DNA of 53,759 bases from Mycolicibacterium malmesburyense. Its GTDB lineage: Bacteria; Actinomycetota; Actinomycetes; Mycobacteriales; Mycobacteriaceae. The first letter of the stretch is position 1. Every line of letters starts with the position of its first letter. Under the pieces are notes generated by a model. The model was not told where the DNA came from, made no database searches, and saw only the letters and a list, made by a program, of their open reading frames with translations. The translations under genes were made by a program, and so were the position numbers. Shown here in pieces: positions 17,183 to 25,452 of the stretch. Location of the stretch: positions 1 through 53,759 of the forward strand of contig NZ_CVTB01000260.1 of assembly GCF_001050015.1 (NCBI RefSeq), in the 5' to 3' direction.

Positions 17183-17201
17183 TTAGGGCAGCCTGTACTA
17201 A
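17183..17201. promoter_or_regulatory. IdeR box in the mbtA-mbtB divergent promoter
   Basis: TTAGGGCAGCCTGTACTAA, 13 of 19 matches to the IdeR consensus, with TTAG/CTAA ends and the AG/CT core intact. It lies between the two starts, 14 bases before mbtB and 68 before mbtA. On the minus strand TACCTT and TATATT are possible -10 elements for mbtA. It strongly resembles the operator known at the same place in M. tuberculosis. Confidence 0.85.
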
Positions 17202-17215
17202 TCTGGAGGACACGC

Positions 17216-20200
17216 GTGGGTGTGGGTGAGGCTGGTGCGGCGACCGATCGCACCGTCCGCGAGGAGGTCGCCGAGCTGCTCGGCGTGAGTCCCGACGAGG
17301 TCGACCCGAACGCCGACCTGATCGCCTCCGGCCTCGACTCGATCCGCATGATGTCGCTGTCCGGCCGGTGGCGCAAGCAAGGCCTCGACATCAACTTCGC
17401 CGCGCTCGCGGAGAACCCGACCGTGGCGGCGTGGTCGGCGCTGGTGGCCGAGCGGACGGGTGAGGGCGAGACCTCCTCGGCGGCCGAGTCCGTCGAAACG
17501 GGTGACGAGAACGAGCCCTTCCCGCTGGCGCCGATGCAGCACGCGATGTGGTTGGGCCGCAACGACGATCAGCAACTCGGTGGGGTAGCGGCGCACCTCT
17601 ACGTCGAATTCGACGGCGTCGGTGTCGACCTCGAGCGGCTGCAGAACGCGGCCACCAAACTCGTTGCGCGCCACCCGATGCTGCGTGTGGAGATTCTCCC
17701 GGACGGTACGCAGCGGATCGGTGACCGGGGCCTGCCCGTGACGATCTACGACCTGCGCGACCTGGACGACGAGGCCGCCGAGCAGCGCCTCGAGTCCATC
17801 CGGCACGAGAAGTCGCACCAGATCCTCGACGGCGACGTGCTCGAACTGAGCCTGTCGCTGCGCCCCGACGGGCGCACCCGGTTGCACGTCGACATGGACA
17901 TGAACGCCGCCGACGCGGTGAGCTACCGCAAGTTCATGGCCGACCTCGCGGTGTTCTACCGCGGCGGCGACCTTCCCGAGCTGGGCTACACCTACCGCGA
18001 ATACCGGGCCGCGTTGACCGCGTCGGACCCCGGCCCCTCCGAAGAGGATGTGCGGTGGTGGGCCGAGCGCATCCCCGAACTGCCGGAAGCGCCGGCACTG
18101 CCGCTGGTGGCGCCCGCCGAACAGGCCGATCCGCGGCGCAGCGTCCGGCTCTGGCACATCTTCGACGTCGCCACCCGCGACGCCCTGTTCGCCGCCGCAC
18201 ACCGCCGCGGCCTCACGCCCGCCATGGCCGTCGCCGCGTCGTATTCCAATGCGCTGGCCCGCTGGTCGAGCGGTTCGCGGTTCCTGCTCAACCTGCCGAT
18301 GTTCGGTCGCGAGCCGTTCCATCCCGACGTCGAAAATCTGGTGGGCTGCTTCACGTCATCGCTGATGCTCGACATCGACCTCGGCGAAACCCGCACGCCT
18401 GCGCAGCGGGCGCGCGCCGTGCAGGAGACCCTGCACAACACCGCGCGGCATTCGAGCTACTCCGGTCTTTCGGTGTTGCGCGACCTCGGCAGGCACCGCG
18501 GCAACCAGGTGCTCGCGCCGATCGTCTACACCAGCGCGCTGGGGCTCGGCGACCTGTTCGCCGGCGAGGTCACCGACCAGTTCGGCGCACCCGTGTGGAC
18601 GATTTCGCAAGGCCCGCAGGTGCTCATCGACGCGCAGGCGACCCCGCTGGTCGACGGACTGATGATCAACTGGGACGTGCGCGTCGACGCGTTCCGGCCG
18701 GGTGTGGCCGACGCGATGTTCGCCTATCACCTCGCCGAACTCACCCGGCTCGCCACCGACGACGCCGCATGGGACGCACCGGATCCGCCCGCGGTGCCCG
18801 ATTCGCAGCAAGCCGTGCGGAACGCGGTGAACGGCACCACCGCGCCGCCGAGTACAGAGGCGATCCACGATGGCTTTTTCCGCAACGCGCTGGCCGACCC
18901 CGACGCCCCGGCGGTGTTCGGTCGCGACGGCGACCTGACCTACGGCGACCTCCGCCGTCGTGCGCTCGGCGTCGCGGCGACGCTGCGCGACAACGGTGTT
19001 CGCCCCGGTGACCTCGTCGCCCTGATCGGGCCCAAGTGCACCGAGCAGATACCCGCGGTGCTCGGTATCCTCTCGGCGGGGGCGGCCTATGTGCCGATCG
19101 GCGAGGACCAACCCGCCGAACGCACGGCGCGGATCCTCGAGTCGAGCGGGGTGGCGGCGGTCCTGGTCTGCGGCGGCGCCGAGACTCGACACACCGGCGT
19201 GCCGGTCATCGCCGTCGCCGAAGCGTCCGCCCGTGACGCCGACGCACAACCGTCCGACGTCGACCCGAATTCGCTTGCCTACGTGCTGTTCACGTCCGGT
19301 TCCACCGGCGAACCCAAGGGTGTGGAGCTCACGCACGACGCGGTGATGAACACCATCGAGTTCGTCAACGACCGCTTCGAGCTCAACGAGGGCGATCGCA
19401 GCCTGGCGCTGGCGTCGCTGGAAGCCGACATGTCGGTGCTGGAGATCTTCGCCCTGCTGCGCGCGGGCGGCGCGGTCGTGGTGGTCGACGAGGATCAACG
19501 CCGCGATCCGGACACCTGGGCGCGGTTGATCCAGCAACACGGCGTGACGTTCCTGAACTGGATGCCCGGCTGGCTTGACATGCTGCTCGAGGTGGGCGGC
19601 GAGCGACTCACCAGCTTGCGGGCGGTGCTGCTCGGCGGCGACTGGGTGCGCCCGGAACTGATTCGCGCACTGCGCAACTCGGCCCCGAACGTGCGGGCCG
19701 CCGGTCTGGGCGGCGCGACCGAGACCGCCGTGCACGGCACGATCTGCGAGGTCGACGACCCGCCCGCGCACTGGACATCGGTGCCCTACGGCACGCCGTT
19801 CCCGAACAACGCCTGCCGCGTGGTGGCGGCCGACGGGACGGACTGCCCCGACTGGGTGCCCGGCGAATTGTGGTTCACCGGCCGCGGCATCGCCCGCGGA
19901 TACCGCGGACGGCCGGACCTGACCGCCGAGAAGTTCGTCGAATACGAGGGCCGAACCTGGTACCGCACGGGCGATCTCGTCCGCTACCTGCCGGACGGCA
20001 CCCTGGAGTTCGTCGGCCGTGTCGACCACCGGGTCAAGATCAGCGGATACCGCATCGAACTCGGCGAGGTCGAGGCCGCGCTCAAGCGGATCGCCGGCAT
20101 CGACGCCGCGGTCGCCGCCGTCATCCCCTGCGAACGCGACGTGCTCGCGGCTTTGGTGCGCACGGACGATCCGGCGGTCGACCCGCGGGCGGTCACCGAG

Positions 20201-20701
20201 GCGATGACCGACCTCGTGCCCGCGCACATGATCCCCAAGATCGTCGTGGTGTCCGACCGGATGCCGTTCACCGTCAACGGCAAGATCGATCGCAAGGCGG
20301 TCGCACGTCTGCTGGCCGAGGCCGAACCGCCTGCGGCGCAGTCCTATCGGGCACCGAGCACGCCACTGGAATCCGCGCTGGTCTCAATCGTCGAAGACGT
20401 GCTCGACGTCGAGGACGACGTTCGGGTCGGCGTGGACGACGACTTCTTCTCACTCGGCGGGGATTCCGTATTGGCCACGCAGGTGATCGCCCGGGTGCGC
20501 GACTGGTTGGACACGCCGACGGTGTTGGTCACCGACATGTTCGCCACCCGGTGCGTCGGCAAGCTCGCCGAACGGCTCCTCGCTCGGGAACCGGACGGCG
20601 AGCGGCTCAACGCGGTCGCCGAGGTGTACCTCGAGGTGGCCGAGATGGACAGCGCCGCCGTGCTGTCCGAGCTCGAGTCGTCAGCCCAGAGCCTCAGCTG
20701 A
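17216..20701 (+). CDS. mbtB: MbtB, phenyloxazoline synthase (NRPS) without thioesterase domain
   Basis: Encodes 1161 residues from GTG 17216 after CTGGAGGA. Domain order: aryl carrier (1-80, Ser42 in GLDSI), heterocyclisation domain (about 95-530; PLAPMQHAMW and the Cy motif DMNAADAVS instead of HHxxxDG), adenylation (about 550-990; LFTSGSTGEPKG, GGATETAVHG, YRTGDLVRY) and peptidyl carrier (Ser1084 in LGGDSV), then a short tail. It condenses the aryl acid with Ser or Thr and cyclises it to the (methyl)oxazoline that binds iron. M. tuberculosis MbtB is about 1414 residues and ends in a thioesterase; here the protein stops after the carrier and the thioesterase is a separate gene, mbtT. The last 8 bases overlap the convergent LLM oxidoreductase gene. 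Confidence 0.95.
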   Translation: MGVGEAGAATDRTVREEVAELLGVSPDEVDPNADLIASGLDSIRMMSLSGRWRKQGLDINFAALAENPTVAAWSALVAERTGEGETSSAAESVETGDENEPFPLAPMQHAMWLGRNDDQQLGGVAAHLYVEFDGVGVDLERLQNAATKLVARHPMLRVEILPDGTQRIGDRGLPVTIYDLRDLDDEAAEQRLESIRHEKSHQILDGDVLELSLSLRPDGRTRLHVDMDMNAADAVSYRKFMADLAVFYRGGDLPELGYTYREYRAALTASDPGPSEEDVRWWAERIPELPEAPALPLVAPAEQADPRRSVRLWHIFDVATRDALFAAAHRRGLTPAMAVAASYSNALARWSSGSRFLLNLPMFGREPFHPDVENLVGCFTSSLMLDIDLGETRTPAQRARAVQETLHNTARHSSYSGLSVLRDLGRHRGNQVLAPIVYTSALGLGDLFAGEVTDQFGAPVWTISQGPQVLIDAQATPLVDGLMINWDVRVDAFRPGVADAMFAYHLAELTRLATDDAAWDAPDPPAVPDSQQAVRNAVNGTTAPPSTEAIHDGFFRNALADPDAPAVFGRDGDLTYGDLRRRALGVAATLRDNGVRPGDLVALIGPKCTEQIPAVLGILSAGAAYVPIGEDQPAERTARILESSGVAAVLVCGGAETRHTGVPVIAVAEASARDADAQPSDVDPNSLAYVLFTSGSTGEPKGVELTHDAVMNTIEFVNDRFELNEGDRSLALASLEADMSVLEIFALLRAGGAVVVVDEDQRRDPDTWARLIQQHGVTFLNWMPGWLDMLLEVGGERLTSLRAVLLGGDWVRPELIRALRNSAPNVRAAGLGGATETAVHGTICEVDDPPAHWTSVPYGTPFPNNACRVVAADGTDCPDWVPGELWFTGRGIARGYRGRPDLTAEKFVEYEGRTWYRTGDLVRYLPDGTLEFVGRVDHRVKISGYRIELGEVEAALKRIAGIDAAVAAVIPCERDVLAALVRTDDPAVDPRAVTEAMTDLVPAHMIPKIVVVSDRMPFTVNGKIDRKAVARLLAEAEPPAAQSYRAPSTPLESALVSIVEDVLDVEDDVRVGVDDDFFSLGGDSVLATQVIARVRDWLDTPTVLVTDMFATRCVGKLAERLLAREPDGERLNAVAEVYLEVAEMDSAAVLSELESSAQSLS

Positions 20702-21554
20702 AGGCACTGGCCAATCGGCGCCACTGATCGTGCGGGAACTCCCGCGGATCGGCGGTGAGCACCTGCACGCACACGTGATCGGCGCCCGCGTCGAGGTGCT
20801 GCTGCACGCGGCCGCGCACGGTTTCCTCGTCGCCCCAGGCGATGATCGCGTCGAACAACCGGTCGCTGACCGTCTCCACGTCCTCTTCGGTGAACCCCGA
20901 CCGCAGCAGGTTGTTGCGATAGTTGGGCAGCGCCAGATACGAACGCAGCCAATCGGTTCCGATCGAACGCGCCTCGTCGCGGTCGGTGGTCAGCAATACG
21001 GTCTGCTCCGGCAGCAGCAACGGACCCTCACCGAGCTGCTCGCGGGCGTAGCGGGTGTGGTCGGGGGAGACGAGATAGGGGTGCGCTCCGCGTGCCCGGG
21101 TCGCGGCCAGCTCGAGCATCTTCGGGCCCAGGGCGGCGAGCACGCGGTTCGCGACCGGAACCGGCTGCGGGGTCGCATCGATTCCGTCCAGGTACTTACG
21201 CGTCGCGGCGAGCGGCTTGCGGTAGAGCCCCGGTTCCTTGCTGTCGATCAGCGGCGCGTGGCTCACCCCGATGCCCAGCAGAAAACGTTCGCCGTGGCGT
21301 TCGGTCAGCGCCGCGTAGCGGGCGGCGACGTCGGCGGGTTCGTGCATCCAGAGGTTGAGGATCCCGGTGGCTATCACCACCTGCTTGGTCGCCGTGAGCA
21401 GGTGCTCCACCGAATCGAGGACCGGCCCGCCGACGTCGGGGATCCACAGTGCGGTGAACCCGAGGTCCTCCAATTCCGCGGCGGCCTCGGCCGCTTGACC
21501 CTGATCGCCGTAGCGCAACTGCGAACTCCAGATACCGACGCCTGCCAGGTCCAT
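20694..21554 (-). CDS. LLM-class (F420- or FMN-dependent) oxidoreductase
   Basis: Encodes 286 residues. Bacterial luciferase-like TIM-barrel features: GVGIWSSQLRYGD at the start, then LEDLGFTALWIPDVGG, ATGILNLWMHEP, RFLLGIGVSHAPL (about residue 95) and the TIGR03620-type arrangement common in mycobacterial F420 proteins (LAALGPKMLELAATRARGAHPYLVSPDH). Substrate unknown. The gene sits inside the mycobactin locus, convergent with mbtB (8-base overlap) and divergent from the ABC transporter pair, so it shares the 118-base region carrying an IdeR box. A role in siderophore tailoring or recycling is possible but unsupported; it could also be an unrelated insertion. Confidence 0.85.
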   Translation of the reverse strand: MDLAGVGIWSSQLRYGDQGQAAEAAAELEDLGFTALWIPDVGGPVLDSVEHLLTATKQVVIATGILNLWMHEPADVAARYAALTERHGERFLLGIGVSHAPLIDSKEPGLYRKPLAATRKYLDGIDATPQPVPVANRVLAALGPKMLELAATRARGAHPYLVSPDHTRYAREQLGEGPLLLPEQTVLLTTDRDEARSIGTDWLRSYLALPNYRNNLLRSGFTEEDVETVSDRLFDAIIAWGDEETVRGRVQQHLDAGADHVCVQVLTADPREFPHDQWRRLASAFS

Positions 21555-21632
21555 GAACGATCCCTTCGAGAGGTTGAGCCCGTTACCGACGGCTTCACGT
21601 TACGTAGCGACCGCCGGCCGTCACGCGACCGG

Positions 21633-21651
21633 TAGGGTTAGGCGACCCTTA
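21633..21651. promoter_or_regulatory. IdeR-like box upstream of the ABC transporter pair
   Basis: TAGGGTTAGGCGACCCTTA has 14 of 19 matches to the IdeR consensus, centred on GGTTAGGC. It ends 21 bases before the first ABC gene. TAGGGT at its left edge fits the TANNNT -10 pattern, so IdeR binding would cover the promoter. The divergent LLM gene may share it. Confidence 0.65.
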
Positions 21652-21672
21652 CCCACGAGACATGGAGGGTGC

Positions 21673-23499
21673 ATGACCGCTGTGCAACCCGCGCCCGTCG
21701 TCGAGACGGAGACAACCGAACCCGCGGGCGACGCGGCCAAGCGTGCGGCCACCTACGACAAGCTCGCGCTGCAGCAGCTGCTGGCCCCCACCCGCGCCCG
21801 CTCGTCGCGGGCGCAGCGCTACCAGTTGCTGGCGTCGGCGGCGACGATCGTGCCGTTCATCGGCATCGTGGAAATCGGCCGTGAACTGCTTGCCGAGGGG
21901 CCGCCCGACACCGCCCGGCTGTGGACGATCGTCGCGATCGTCATCGTCGCGCTCCTGGTGCGCACGCTCGCCGGGGGCGCCGCGCTGACGATCACCCACT
22001 TCGCCGACGTGGATCTGCAACGCTCGCTTCGGTTGCGCATCGTCGACAAGCTCGGCCGGCTGCCGTTGGGATGGTTCGGCAGCAGGTCATCGGGCGAGGT
22101 GCGCAAGGCCGTCCAGAACGACGTCGGCGAACTACATTTCCTGGTGGCCCATTCCGCGGTGGAGAACACCGGCGCGCTGGCCACGCCGTTGCTCGGGCTC
22201 ATCTACTGCTTCTACCTCGATTGGCGGCTGGGCCTGCTCGCGATGGCCACAGTGCCGTTCTACATCGGCATCTACGTCACGCTCGGCCGCGACTCCCGGA
22301 GCCAGATGGAACGACTGGACCGCGGGGTCGAACGGATCAGCGCCACCATCGTCGAGTTCATCGCCGGGGTCTCGGTGGTCAAGACGTTCGGCCAAGCGGG
22401 TAAGGCGCACAAGCGCTTCGCCGACGCCGCCGACGAGTTCAACGACAGCTTCGCGCAATGGATAGGACCGCTGGTTCGGGTCAAGGCGGTGTCGTCGATC
22501 TTCATCGACACCCCCGTGCTGCTGCTGGCCAACCTGGCCGGTGGGTTCTGGTTCGTCCGCAGCGGCTGGGTCAGTCCGATCGAGGTGCTGGGCTCGACGC
22601 TGGTCGCGGTGACCATCCCGGCGGCCGTCCTGACCGTGGGCTACTCGACGCACATCAAACGGCAGGCCGCGGCCGCCGCCGGGCGCCTGCAGCGGCTCCT
22701 GGACACACCCGCCCTGCCGGTTGCGCGCGAACCGCAGGTGCCGCAGGACAATTCGATCCAGTTCGACGACGTGCGGTTCTCCTACGACGGTGAGCACGCC
22801 GTCCTGCACGACGTGTCGCTCACGCTTCCGGCCGGGACCATCACCGCGCTGGTCGGACCGTCGGGCAGCGGCAAGTCGACGCTGGCGACCCTCGTGCCGC
22901 GGTTTCACGACGTGGCCGCCGGCGCGGTCCGCATCGGGGGTGTCGACGTGCGCGACATCGCGCCCGCCGAGCTGTACCGGCACGTCGGGTTCGTGCTGCA
23001 GGACGTGCAACTCCTGGGCATCAGCGTCGCCGACAACATCCGCCTCGGCCGGTCCGACGCCAGCGACGAAGACGTCGTCGCCGCGGCGAAGGCGGCCCGC
23101 ATCCACGACCGGATCCTGCAGCTGCCCAACGGGTATGACTCCATCGTCGACGAGGACGCACACTTCTCCGGCGGTGAGGCTCAGCGCGTCAGCATCGCGC
23201 GCGCACTGCTGGCCGACACCCCGATCCTGGTGCTCGACGAGGCGACCGCGTTCGCCGATCCGGATTCGGAAGCCCAGATCCAGGAGGCGTTGTCGCGGCT
23301 GATCGTCGGCCGCACCGTGCTGGTCATCGCGCACCGCCTCGGCTCCATCGTGTCCGCCGACAACGTGGTCGTGCTGGATTCCGGGCGCGTCGTCGAACAA
23401 GGCAGGCACGACGAACTACTCGCCGCGGGCGGGCAATACGCGCGTATGTGGCAGACCTACACGGCCGGTCATGCACAGGAATGGGAGGTCGCCCGATGA
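21673..23499 (+). CDS. ABC exporter-fold siderophore transporter subunit (IrtA/YbtP-like, no SIP domain)
   Basis: Encodes 608 residues from ATG 21673 (MTAVQPAPV), preceded by GGAGGG; the open frame runs 40 codons upstream across the IdeR box and is not used. About six transmembrane helices occupy residues 50-330, then a nucleotide-binding domain with A-loop VRFSYDGEHAV, Walker [11 protein letters not shown] (about 394), signature FSGGEAQRVS, Walker B ILVLDEAT and switch His IAHRL. M. tuberculosis IrtA has an N-terminal FAD-binding SIP domain of about 270 residues; here the N-terminus before the first helix is only about 50 residues and lacks it. Heterodimer partner overlaps by 4 bases. Likely imports ferric mycobactin/carboxymycobactin, as IrtAB and YbtPQ do despite the exporter fold; export is the alternative. 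Confidence 0.85.
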   Translation: MTAVQPAPVVETETTEPAGDAAKRAATYDKLALQQLLAPTRARSSRAQRYQLLASAATIVPFIGIVEIGRELLAEGPPDTARLWTIVAIVIVALLVRTLAGGAALTITHFADVDLQRSLRLRIVDKLGRLPLGWFGSRSSGEVRKAVQNDVGELHFLVAHSAVENTGALATPLLGLIYCFYLDWRLGLLAMATVPFYIGIYVTLGRDSRSQMERLDRGVERISATIVEFIAGVSVVKTFGQAGKAHKRFADAADEFNDSFAQWIGPLVRVKAVSSIFIDTPVLLLANLAGGFWFVRSGWVSPIEVLGSTLVAVTIPAAVLTVGYSTHIKRQAAAAAGRLQRLLDTPALPVAREPQVPQDNSIQFDDVRFSYDGEHAVLHDVSLTLPAGTITALVGPSGSGKSTLATLVPRFHDVAAGAVRIGGVDVRDIAPAELYRHVGFVLQDVQLLGISVADNIRLGRSDASDEDVVAAAKAARIHDRILQLPNGYDSIVDEDAHFSGGEAQRVSIARALLADTPILVLDEATAFADPDSEAQIQEALSRLIVGRTVLVIAHRLGSIVSADNVVVLDSGRVVEQGRHDELLAAGGQYARMWQTYTAGHAQEWEVAR

Positions 23500-25232
23500 T
23501 CCGGGGCTTTCTGCAGATCCTCGGCCCGCAGCGGGGCCGGATGTTCAGCTTCCTGGCCGTGGTGACCGTCTACGGCGTCCTGCACGGCCTGGTGATGCTG
23601 CTCCTCGTCCCGGTGACGGTGTCGATGTTCGACGGCGATTACGCCGCCACCGGCCGCTGGTTGGGCCTGATGGCGATCACCGTGGTGATCGCATCGGCGC
23701 TAAGCTACCTGCAGGCCAAGCTGGCGATCCGCATGGCGCTGACCACGATGCGTCTGCTGCACCACCGGCTCGGCGACCACATGGTGACCCTGCCGCTGGG
23801 CTGGTTCAGCCGCGAGACGGTCGGCAAGGTGTCCCAGATCGCGGTCAAGGGAACGGTTTTCGTCGGCACCAGCGGCGGCAACCTGCTCACCCCGCTGGTG
23901 GTCAACACCGTCAGCGCGGTCACCGTGGTGATCGGCCTGTTCTACTTCGACTGGCGCGTCGGGCTCGTCGCGTTGGTCGGTGGTGTGCTGTTGGTGGTGT
24001 GCGGGCGGTTCGCCTCCCGGCTGATCGCGGCCGCCGAGGTGCGCACCCACGACGCGGCGATCGACGTCAACAACCGGGTGATCGAGTTCGCGCGTTACCA
24101 GCCGGTGCTGCGGGCGTTCGGGCGGACCGGGGCCGACTACAGGCCCCTGGGCGACGCACTGGAGACCCAGCATCGCGCCGGACGCGCGGCCCTGTGGCAG
24201 TCGGTGACCGGGCTGCTGTTGAACGGCGTTGCGGTGCAAGCGGTTTTCTCGGCCCTGATCGCGGCGGGGGTGTGGGTCGCGGTGCAAGGTGACATCAACC
24301 CGATCACGCTGGTCGCCATCCTCGGCCTCGCCGCCCGGTTCGCCTCGCCGCTCTCACAGTTGGCCGAACTCGGCTCCGCGGTCAGGCTGGCGACGGCGGA
24401 GCTGGAGCGCATCACCTCGATCCTGGACACCGCGTCCCTGCCGGAACCCGACACCGCACGCGCACTTCCGGCGCCGGGGCGCGTCGAGCTCGACCAGGTC
24501 GCGTTCGGCTACTCCGACCGCAAGGTGCTCAGCGACGTGAGCTTCGCCGCCGAACCGGGCACCATGACCGCGCTGGTCGGCCCGTCCGGCTCGGGCAAGT
24601 CGACGATCACCAGACTCATAGCGCGCTTCTACGACGTCGACGCCGGCGTGGTCCGGGTCGGGGGCGTCGACGTCCGCGATCAGCTGACCGCGGACCTGAT
24701 GGCCCAACTGTCGCTGGTGTTTCAGGATGTGTACCTGTTCGACGACACGCTGTGGGAGAACATCCGCATCGGTCGGCCCGACGCCGGCGACGACGACATC
24801 GTCGAGGCGGCCAGGACCGCGGGCCTGCTGTCGGTCGTGGAGCGCCTGCCCGAGGGTTGGCAGACGCGGGTGGGGGAAGGCGGATCGGCGCTCTCGGGCG
24901 GCGAACGCCAGCGCGTGTCGATCGCGCGGGCGTTGGTCAAGAACGCCCCGATCGTGCTCTTCGACGAGGCGACCAGCGCGCTGGACCCCGAGAACGAACA
25001 CCACGTCGCCGAATCCATCCGGACGCTGGCGCGGCGCAGCACGGTCGTCGTGATCGCCCACAAGCTGTCGACGGTCACCGCCGCCGACAACATCGTGGTG
25101 CTGTCCGCCGAGGGGACCGTCGAGGACCAGGGCAGCCACGCCGAGTTGATGGCGCGCGGCGGCCAGTACGCCCAGTTCTGGAACCAACGCGTCGCCGCGA
25201 GCGGTTGGGTGATGGCCGCAGCCGAAGGGTAG
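23496..25232 (+). CDS. ABC exporter-fold siderophore transporter subunit (IrtB/YbtQ-like)
   Basis: Encodes 578 residues (MIRGFLQILGPQRGRM); ATG 23496 overlaps the upstream stop. Six transmembrane helices in about 15-290, then the nucleotide-binding domain with FGYSDRKVL, Walker [32 protein letters not shown] and IAHKLST. The length matches IrtB (579 as remembered). Both subunits keep consensus catalytic residues, so no strongly degenerate site is apparent. Together with the upstream subunit it would form an inner-membrane heterodimer. Its placement within the mbt locus differs from M. tuberculosis and M. smegmatis, where irtAB is elsewhere. Confidence 0.87.
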   Translation: MIRGFLQILGPQRGRMFSFLAVVTVYGVLHGLVMLLLVPVTVSMFDGDYAATGRWLGLMAITVVIASALSYLQAKLAIRMALTTMRLLHHRLGDHMVTLPLGWFSRETVGKVSQIAVKGTVFVGTSGGNLLTPLVVNTVSAVTVVIGLFYFDWRVGLVALVGGVLLVVCGRFASRLIAAAEVRTHDAAIDVNNRVIEFARYQPVLRAFGRTGADYRPLGDALETQHRAGRAALWQSVTGLLLNGVAVQAVFSALIAAGVWVAVQGDINPITLVAILGLAARFASPLSQLAELGSAVRLATAELERITSILDTASLPEPDTARALPAPGRVELDQVAFGYSDRKVLSDVSFAAEPGTMTALVGPSGSGKSTITRLIARFYDVDAGVVRVGGVDVRDQLTADLMAQLSLVFQDVYLFDDTLWENIRIGRPDAGDDDIVEAARTAGLLSVVERLPEGWQTRVGEGGSALSGGERQRVSIARALVKNAPIVLFDEATSALDPENEHHVAESIRTLARRSTVVVIAHKLSTVTAADNIVVLSAEGTVEDQGSHAELMARGGQYAQFWNQRVAASGWVMAAAEG

Positions 25233-25324
25233 CCGCGTTCACGCACGTCAGAGCCCGTGCGGCGGGGGCGGGGAGCCGAGGAACACCCCGCGCCGGAGGG
25301 GCGACGTAGGCGTGTCCGCGCCGA

Positions 25325-25343
25325 GAAGGATAGGGTAACCTCA
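25325..25343 (+). promoter_or_regulatory. Upstream IdeR-like box of the mbtT-G operon
   Basis: GAAGGATAGGGTAACCTCA matches the IdeR consensus at 14 of 19 positions, best in its right half (GGTAACCT). It contains TAGGGT (25331-25336), a TANNNT -10 candidate. It lies 27 bases from a second box, centre to centre, giving a tandem operator. Confidence 0.55.
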
Positions 25344-25351
25344 CTTCCGAC

Positions 25352-25370
25352 TTAGGACAGCCTGCGCTAA
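25352..25370 (+). promoter_or_regulatory. Downstream IdeR box of the mbtT-G operon
   Basis: TTAGGACAGCCTGCGCTAA has 13 of 19 matches to the consensus and is 16 of 19 identical to the mbtA-mbtB box at 17183. Ends 16 bases before the small ORF start. Probably the principal iron operator of the large operon. Confidence 0.75.
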
Positions 25371-25386
25371 TCACACGGAGGAATTC

Positions 25387-25452
25387 ATGAGTGTTTTCAC
25401 CGCGCAATCGCAGGCCCGCCAACCGCACCTGCCAGGTCTGCCGACACGATGA
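25387..25452 (+). CDS. Small ORF (21 codons) leading the mbtT-G operon
   Basis: ATG 25387 follows a near-perfect GGAGGA (25376-25381) and reads 21 codons (MSVFTAQSQA...LPGLPTR) to a TGA that overlaps the mbtT ATG as ATGA. mbtT has no Shine-Dalgarno of its own at that distance, so its translation may depend on this ORF. The peptide has no recognised motif; it contains four Gln/Arg-rich and proline positions and no hydrophobic segment. It may be a coupling ORF, a leader, or a relic of an N-terminal extension. No homology is claimed. Confidence 0.5.
   Translation: MSVFTAQSQARQPHLPGLPTR

Noticed and set aside
20694..25232. Island of recent horizontal transfer (LLM gene plus ABC pair)
   Set aside because: No flanking repeats, integrase or obvious codon-usage change; the IdeR box and tight packing suggest long residence in the locus.
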